Source: Gammaproteobacteria bacterium (GTDB taxonomy: Bacteria > Pseudomonadota > Gammaproteobacteria > Xanthomonadales > Xanthomonadaceae). From it: 18,287 nucleotides of DNA. The position numbers and the translations under genes were made by a program. Shown one piece after another: positions 13,839 through 18,287 of the stretch. Below the pieces are notes generated by a model. That model saw nothing but the letters and a program-made list of their open reading frames with translations, searched no databases and had not been told where the DNA came from. The stretch is from the NCBI GenBank assembly GCA_030431185.1, contig JAUIJO010000025.1:1-18287 (forward strand). The letters run 5' to 3'. Position 1 is the stretch's first letter, and each line of letters starts with the position of its first letter.

Positions 13839-15049
13839 GCCATCGCAGCCTGTGTACCGCCGCCGTGCGTGCCGGCATCGACCGGGACGCCGCCTACGGC
13901 GCCGTGACACCGCCGATCGTGCTGTCGTCGAACTTCAGCTTCGCCGGCTTCAACGACAAGCGCACCTACGACTACACCCGCAGCGGCAATCCGACGCGCG
14001 ACCTGCTTGCCGAGGCGCTCGCGGAACTGGAAGGCGGGGACAGCGCCGTCGTCACCGCCACCGGCATGGGCGCGATCACCCTGGTGCTGCACGCCTGCCT
14101 GTCGCCGGGCGATACCCTCGTGGTGCCGCATGATGCCTACGGCGGCAGCTGGCGCCTGTTCAACGCACTGGCGGCGAAGGGCGCGTTCAAGCTGCTGACC
14201 GTCGACCTCACCGACCCCCGCGCCCTGGCCGAGGCGCTCGCCGCCAAGCCGGCGGTGGTGTGGATCGAGACACCCTCCAACCCGCTGCTGCGGGTGACCG
14301 ACCTGCGCTTCGTGATCGAGGCCGCCCATGCCAGCGGCGCGCTGGCGGTGGTCGACAACACCTTCCTGTCGCCGGTGTTGCAGCAGCCGATCCGGTTCGA
14401 TGCCGACATCGTCGTGCACTCCACCACCAAGTACATCAACGGGCACAGCGACGTGGTCGGCGGCGCGGTGGTCGCGCGCGAGCAGGCGTTGGGCGAAAAG
14501 CTCGCCTGGTGGGGCAATTGCCTGGGCCTGACCGGCTCGCCGTTCGACAGCTTCCTGACCCTGCGCGGCCTGCGCACGCTGGACGCGCGCCTGCGCGTGC
14601 ACCAGGAGAACACCGTGGCCCTGGTCGACCTGCTGGAGTCGCATCCGGCCGTCGCGGCCATCCACTACCCCGGTCGCGTCGAGCACCCCGGCCATGCCAT
14701 CGCGGCCCGCCAGCAGAGCGGCTTCGGCGCGATGCTCAGCGTCGACATCGAGGGCGGCGAAGCGGCGGTGCGTGCCTTCGTGGATGGATTGCAGTGCTTC
14801 ACCCTCGCCGAGTCGCTGGGCGGCGTGGAGAGCCTGGTCGCCCATCCGGCCACCATGACCCACGCGGCGATGAGCCCCGACGCCCGGGCCGCCGCGGGCA
14901 TCGGCGACGGCCTGCTGCGCCTGTCGGTGGGCATCGAGCACGCCGACGACCTCGTCGCCGACATCCGCGCGGCGCTCGACCGCGCCCTCGCGGCCGGCGG
15001 CAACGTGGTCGCGATCGACAAACGTGAAGGCGAGCGCGTGGCGCAATGA
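13835..15049 (+). CDS. metB: Cystathionine gamma-synthase / O-succinylhomoserine (thiol)-lyase
   Basis: MetB replaces the acyl group of O-acylhomoserine with cysteine, giving cystathionine, or with sulfide in some members. It uses pyridoxal phosphate in the cytoplasm. The 404-residue product is a typical Cys/Met-metabolism PLP enzyme: YDYTRSGNPTRDLL near the start, SGD-type PLP contacts in TATGMGAI, VWIETPSNPLLRV, VVDNTF, and the Schiff-base Lys199 in HSTTKYINGHSDVVGG. SLGGVESLVAHPATMTHAAM near the end is characteristic of the gamma-synthase and gamma-lyase group. AGGAG (12-8 bases ahead, 13822-13826) supports the ATG at 13835; an in-frame TTG at 13817 is less likely. It overlaps the upstream stop as ATGA and the hom start likewise. 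Cystathionine gamma-lyase is a close relative, but the operon favours MetB. Confidence 0.92.
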   Translation: MSHRSLCTAAVRAGIDRDAAYGAVTPPIVLSSNFSFAGFNDKRTYDYTRSGNPTRDLLAEALAELEGGDSAVVTATGMGAITLVLHACLSPGDTLVVPHDAYGGSWRLFNALAAKGAFKLLTVDLTDPRALAEALAAKPAVVWIETPSNPLLRVTDLRFVIEAAHASGALAVVDNTFLSPVLQQPIRFDADIVVHSTTKYINGHSDVVGGAVVAREQALGEKLAWWGNCLGLTGSPFDSFLTLRGLRTLDARLRVHQENTVALVDLLESHPAVAAIHYPGRVEHPGHAIAARQQSGFGAMLSVDIEGGEAAVRAFVDGLQCFTLAESLGGVESLVAHPATMTHAAMSPDARAAAGIGDGLLRLSVGIEHADDLVADIRAALDRALAAGGNVVAIDKREGERVAQ

Positions 15050-16155
15050 GTGCATTGGCCGAGGATCTGCGCGCCTCGCCGGCCCAGGAAGGGGCCCACC
15101 CCCGCCCCGCGGCCCACGCGCGACTCGCGCTGCTCGGCACGGGCACCGTCGGCAGCGCGGTGCTCCTGCGCCTGGCGGAGTGGCAAGGGAGCGGCTTCGC
15201 CCCCGGTTTGCAACTGGTACGCGTCGCCAACTCGCGTCGTGCCGTGGATGGCGAAGCCGGGCTCCCGCCCGGGCAGGTCCATGCGCGACTGGATCGCAGC
15301 GACGTCGCCAGCCGGCTCGACGACGTGGCGGCTTCCCTGCAAGGTGGCGGCAAGGCGATCGTGGTCGACGCCACCGCCAGTGCGGACGTGGCGGCGCGCC
15401 ATGCGGGCTGGCTGCGGCAGGGCATCCACGTGGTCACCGCCTGCAAGCTGGCCAGGGGCACGTCGCTCGCGGAATGGCAGGCGATCGAGGACGCGGCGTC
15501 GGAGGGTGGCAGCCGGTATGGCGACGCCGCGACCGTGGGCGCGGGCCTGCCCTTGTTGCGGTCGATCCGCGAACTTCGCGCGGGCGGCGATCGCATCCAT
15601 GCGATCGCTGGCGTGTTGTCGGGATCGCTGGCGTGGCTGTTCAACCACTACGATGGACTTCGCCCGTTCTCGGGCTTCGTCCGTAATGCCCGCGATGCCG
15701 GTTACACCGAGCCCGATCCACGCGAGGACCTCTCCGGGGAAGACGTGCGGCGCAAGCTGCTGATCCTGGCCCGCGCGGCTGGCGTGAATCTCGAACAGGA
15801 GGAAGTCGCGGTCGCCTCGCTGGTACCCGCGGCGATCGCGGCGCTGGACCCGGGCGCGGTCGACGCCGCGCTGCCGCAACTGGACGTCGCATTGCGGCGA
15901 CGCTATGCCGATGCCTACAAGAACGGCGAGAAACTGCGCTTCATCGCGCGGCTGGAAGATGGCCGGGCGCGTGTCGGTCTCGAATCGCTGGTCGCCGACC
16001 ATCCGTTGGCGGGCGGCGCGGGGACGGACAATCGCGTCGCGATCTGGTCGGACCGTTACCGGGAGCAGCCGCTGGTGATCCAGGGGCCGGGGGCGGGCGC
16101 CGGGGTCACCGCGTCCGGGTTGCTGGACGACGTGCTGCGCATCGCTTCGTCCTGA
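15046..16155 (+). CDS. hom: Homoserine dehydrogenase without aspartokinase or ACT domain
   Basis: The enzyme reduces aspartate semialdehyde to homoserine, the acceptor used by the MetX-family enzyme. The 369-residue product starts with the NAD(P)-binding motif GTGTVG (31-36). VVTACKLA follows with Lys134 (the VTANK motif in most members), then ATVGAGLPLLRSI and GVLSGSLAWLFN. Next is YTEPDPREDLSGEDVRRK, with the catalytic pair Asp233 and Lys237. It ends in QGPGAGAGVTASGLLDDVLRI. This corresponds to the dehydrogenase part of ThrA/MetL without the kinase. It also lacks the C-terminal ACT domain that gives threonine inhibition in longer (about 430-residue) Hom proteins. A roughly 25-residue N-terminal extension is low in conservation. 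The ATG overlaps the metB stop by four bases. Its place here links homoserine supply to SAM level. Confidence 0.92.
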   Translation: MSALAEDLRASPAQEGAHPRPAAHARLALLGTGTVGSAVLLRLAEWQGSGFAPGLQLVRVANSRRAVDGEAGLPPGQVHARLDRSDVASRLDDVAASLQGGGKAIVVDATASADVAARHAGWLRQGIHVVTACKLARGTSLAEWQAIEDAASEGGSRYGDAATVGAGLPLLRSIRELRAGGDRIHAIAGVLSGSLAWLFNHYDGLRPFSGFVRNARDAGYTEPDPREDLSGEDVRRKLLILARAAGVNLEQEEVAVASLVPAAIAALDPGAVDAALPQLDVALRRRYADAYKNGEKLRFIARLEDGRARVGLESLVADHPLAGGAGTDNRVAIWSDRYREQPLVIQGPGAGAGVTASGLLDDVLRIASS

Positions 16156-16215
16156 GGCCACGGCCGCCGACACGGCCGCCGCGTCGACCTGGCGCGTGCA
16201 CGTGCGTGCCGAGGC

Positions 16216-16254
16216 AAAACGGAGCGCCGGCCCCGAGGGGGTAACCGGCGCTCC
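16216..16254 (-). terminator. Distal hairpin terminator of the chitinase gene, possibly bidirectional
   Basis: GGAGCGCCGG (16221-16230) and CCGGCGCTCC (16245-16254) are perfect 10-bp inverted arms, with a small CCCC/GGGG hairpin inside the loop. On the minus strand it is followed by GTTTTG (T-run 16219-16216). On the plus strand it lies 65 bases after the hom stop without a T-run, so it may also stop the met operon, less certainly. Confidence 0.65.
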
Positions 16255-16294
16255 AGAGCCGCGCCGACCGGGGAGGCCCACGCGGTGAAAGAAG

Positions 16295-16324
16295 CCCCGG
16301 CCGGCGCAGGCGCGTCGGCCGGGG
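16295..16324 (-). terminator. Proximal hairpin terminator of the chitinase gene
   Basis: CCCCGGCCG (16295-16303) and CGGCCGGGG (16316-16324) form a perfect 9-bp stem with a 12-base loop. It starts 12 bases after the chitinase stop. On the minus strand it is followed by CTTCTTTC, a T-rich tail that supports termination in that direction. Confidence 0.65.
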
Positions 16325-16336
16325 ATACAGCGGTGC

Positions 16337-18287
16337 TCAGTCGAGCCCCTCGCTGATGGTCCGGGTCAGCGTGCCCTGGGCATCGTCGCCGCTGAACTCC
16401 CAGAAGAACGCGCCGCCCAGCGACTGGGCCTTCACGTAGTTCATCTTCTCGGTGATCATCGCCGGCGTGTCGTAGCTCCAGAACGTGTTGCCGTCGTACT
16501 TCCACGTCGCACGCGCGTTGGCGTCCATGTAGACCGTGCCCGGCTTGTTCTTGATGACCTTCCAGTCCTCGTTGCCGGCTTCATACGTTCCCGGCGCCGC
16601 GGTACCGCTCTGGTAGAGGCCATTGTTGACGTTGGGGACGTTCGTCCAGCCACGGCCGTAGTAGCCGATGCCCAGGTTGATCTTGGACGCGGGCACGCCA
16701 CGGCTCAGGAAGGCCTCGATCGCATCGTTGCTGTTGTACATCGCCTGGTCGCCCGTGGACGGGTCGGCGGGCGAGTGGAACAGGGCCGAGTGATGGTTGG
16801 TCCGCGGCTCCCACGTGCCGTGGAGGTCGTAGGTCATCACGTTGATGAAGTCCAGGTACTGGTGGTAGCTGCCCGGGTCGGTGACGCGCACCTTGTCCAC
16901 GCCCGCGCCCGCGGCGATGGTGAGCAGCAGCCCGGGGCGTTGCGCGTCCAGCTGGCGTCGGAACTCGGCGAGCAGCGCGGTGAAGTTGGCGCTCTCCTCG
17001 GGCGTGCCGCAGGTCAGGCCGCAGGACGCCGGGTACTCCCAGTCGAGGTCGATGCCGTCGAACACGCCCAGTGCCGCGCCGGGACCACCCGCCCCGTCGG
17101 TGACCGGCAGGTTGCCCTTGATGTAGGCATCGATGCAGGACGCCACGAAGGCCTGGCGGTTGGCGGGCTTGGCGGCCTCGGCGAACTGGCGCGACCACGT
17201 CCAGCCACCCAGCGAGATCAGCACCTTCAGGCCCGGGTGCTTCGCCTTGAGCTCCTTGAGCTGGTTCCAGTTGCCGCGCAGCGGCTGGTCCCAGGTGTCG
17301 CCCACGCCATCCACGCTCTGTCCGGCCGCGAACGACTTGGTGTAGTCGGCGAACGCATCACCGCCTTCGCCGGTGTTCGGGTTGGACGGGATGGTCCTGC
17401 CGACTTCGCAGCGGTTGTTGCGCACGTTGCCGAACGCGTAGTTGATGTGCGTCAGGCGCGCGGCCGCGCCGCTGGTCTCGATGTCCTTGACCAGGTAGTT
17501 GCGGCCGTAGATGCCCCACTGGGCGAAGTAGCCGATCACGTTCTTGCCGCCGCCGCCGGGCGGCGTGGTGCCGGTCCGGGTCGACACGCTGATCGCGCTG
17601 CCCTGGGCCGAGGCGTTGCCGGCGTTGTCGCGCGCACGCACGCGGTAGCTGTAGCTGGTCCCGGGGCTCAGGCCGGTGTCGGTGTAGCTGGGCTGGGTGG
17701 GCGAACCGACCAGGCTGCCGTTGCGGTAGACGTCGTAGCCGGCCACGCCACTGCCGCCGGCGTTGTCGCTCGACGCGTTCCAGCCCAGGCTGATGCTGGT
17801 GGTGGTCTGGCTGGCCGACGCCAGGCCCGTCGGCACGCTCGGGGCGGTGGTGTCGGTCGGCGGGTTGGTGCTGGTCACGGTGACCGTGATCGCACTGGAG
17901 GTGGTGGTCGCGCCGTCGTCGTCGGTGGCCACGGCCTTGAGCGAGTAGTTGCCGGCCGCCGCGTTGCTCCAGGTCACGCTGTAGGGCGCGCTGTTGTCGG
18001 TGCCCAGCGAGGTCGTGCCGCGGAAGAACTGCACCGAGGCGATGGCGCCGTCGCTGTCGCTGGCGTTGGCCGAGACGGTGATGTTGCTGCCGGCCGGATG
18101 GCTCGAGCCGGCGGTGGGGGCGGTCAGTGCCACCGAGGGCGGCAGGTTCGGGTTCGGGCCGCTACCGCACTCGCCCAGGTCCTCGTACCAGCCACAGGTC
18201 GTGCAATGGGTCGGCGGGGCGTTCCAGATCGGGATGTTCGCCTTGTACAGGCGGTTCTGGTACTGCAACTGGTCGCCCGGGTTGTAG
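16337..18287 (-). CDS. Secreted multidomain GH18 chitinase, N-terminus beyond the window
   Basis: The enzyme cuts beta-1,4-linked N-acetylglucosamine in chitin by substrate-assisted catalysis. The frame is open to the window edge, so signal peptide and start are missing; the first codons visible read YNPGDQLQYQNRLYKAN. Domains in order: a chitin-binding CBM5/12-type module (about 18287-18160, with THCTTCGWYEDLGEC), a bacterial Ig-like domain (about 18130-17870), a fibronectin type III domain (about 17850-17580), a Gly-rich linker (PPGGGG) and the GH18 barrel (about 17545-16345). The barrel begins KNVIGYFAQWGIYGRNY and holds FDGIDLDWEYP, in which the last Glu (codon 17038-17036) is the catalytic acid of DxxDxDxE. 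It ends WSYDTPAMITEKMNYVKAQSLGGAFFWEFSGDD. Such chitinases are common in predatory or soil Xanthomonadaceae. A hairpin follows the stop closely. Confidence 0.95.
   Translation of the reverse strand, partial: YNPGDQLQYQNRLYKANIPIWNAPPTHCTTCGWYEDLGECGSGPNPNLPPSVALTAPTAGSSHPAGSNITVSANASDSDGAIASVQFFRGTTSLGTDNSAPYSVTWSNAAAGNYSLKAVATDDDGATTTSSAITVTVTSTNPPTDTTAPSVPTGLASASQTTTSISLGWNASSDNAGGSGVAGYDVYRNGSLVGSPTQPSYTDTGLSPGTSYSYRVRARDNAGNASAQGSAISVSTRTGTTPPGGGGKNVIGYFAQWGIYGRNYLVKDIETSGAAARLTHINYAFGNVRNNRCEVGRTIPSNPNTGEGGDAFADYTKSFAAGQSVDGVGDTWDQPLRGNWNQLKELKAKHPGLKVLISLGGWTWSRQFAEAAKPANRQAFVASCIDAYIKGNLPVTDGAGGPGAALGVFDGIDLDWEYPASCGLTCGTPEESANFTALLAEFRRQLDAQRPGLLLTIAAGAGVDKVRVTDPGSYHQYLDFINVMTYDLHGTWEPRTNHHSALFHSPADPSTGDQAMYNSNDAIEAFLSRGVPASKINLGIGYYGRGWTNVPNVNNGLYQSGTAAPGTYEAGNEDWKVIKNKPGTVYMDANARATWKYDGNTFWSYDTPAMITEKMNYVKAQSLGGAFFWEFSGDDAQGTLTRTISEGLD

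Noticed and set aside
13562..16281. Long minus-strand frames opposite metB and hom
   Set aside because: No recognisable domain, and the plus strand carries intact MetB and Hom motifs with ATGA overlaps.
17590..18130. Recently transferred or duplicated repeat region in the chitinase
   Set aside because: The repetitive look comes from Gly/Ser/Thr-rich Ig-like and FnIII domains, which is normal for secreted chitinases.

Overview
The window is high-GC DNA from a gammaproteobacterium, most likely Xanthomonadaceae (Lysobacter, Luteimonas or Pseudoxanthomonas type). This is inferred from the GC-rich codon use, the metX-like/metB/hom operon behind a SAM-I riboswitch, Hsp33, RF3 and MtgA of gammaproteobacterial type, and a secreted multidomain GH18 chitinase. 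No tRNA, rRNA, CRISPR, insertion sequence or phage gene was seen. The region looks like ordinary chromosome with accessory pieces.

Left part (1-2141, minus strand): the first three codons of a gene leaving the window, an uncharacterised exported protein with a clear promoter and rho-independent terminator, and hslO (redox chaperone Hsp33). Next, on the plus strand (2259-4436), come mtgA (peptidoglycan glycosyltransferase), a GtrB/DPM1-type polyprenyl-phosphate glycosyltransferase and a two-CBS-domain protein, closely spaced or overlapping. They face the minus-strand asmA-like gene and a hemolysin III/PAQR membrane protein.

Middle (7358-8618, plus): a two-gene cassette of a PAPS-type sulfotransferase and an Fe(II)/2-oxoglutarate hydroxylase of the aspartyl/asparaginyl hydroxylase family, both with intact active-site motifs and no assigned substrate. 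It meets prfC at a perfect GC-rich palindrome. On the minus strand, a phytase-like/NHL beta-propeller lipoprotein, a DUF4124-M23 peptidase and prfC follow one another.

Right part: the divergent region 12442-12758 is the most informative stretch. It holds an 11-bp inverted repeat touching a TTGACA promoter, then a complete SAM-I riboswitch. Downstream is a likely expression platform in which a copy of the P1 3' strand can pair with the P1 5' strand or with the start codon of the first gene. The operon it controls encodes a MetX-family O-acyltransferase, MetB and a short homoserine dehydrogenase, joined by two 4-nt ATGA overlaps. It supplies both substrates of the transsulfuration step: homoserine from Hom and its activated ester from MetX. 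The window ends in a GH18 chitinase on the minus strand, cut at its N-terminus, followed by two tandem hairpin terminators.
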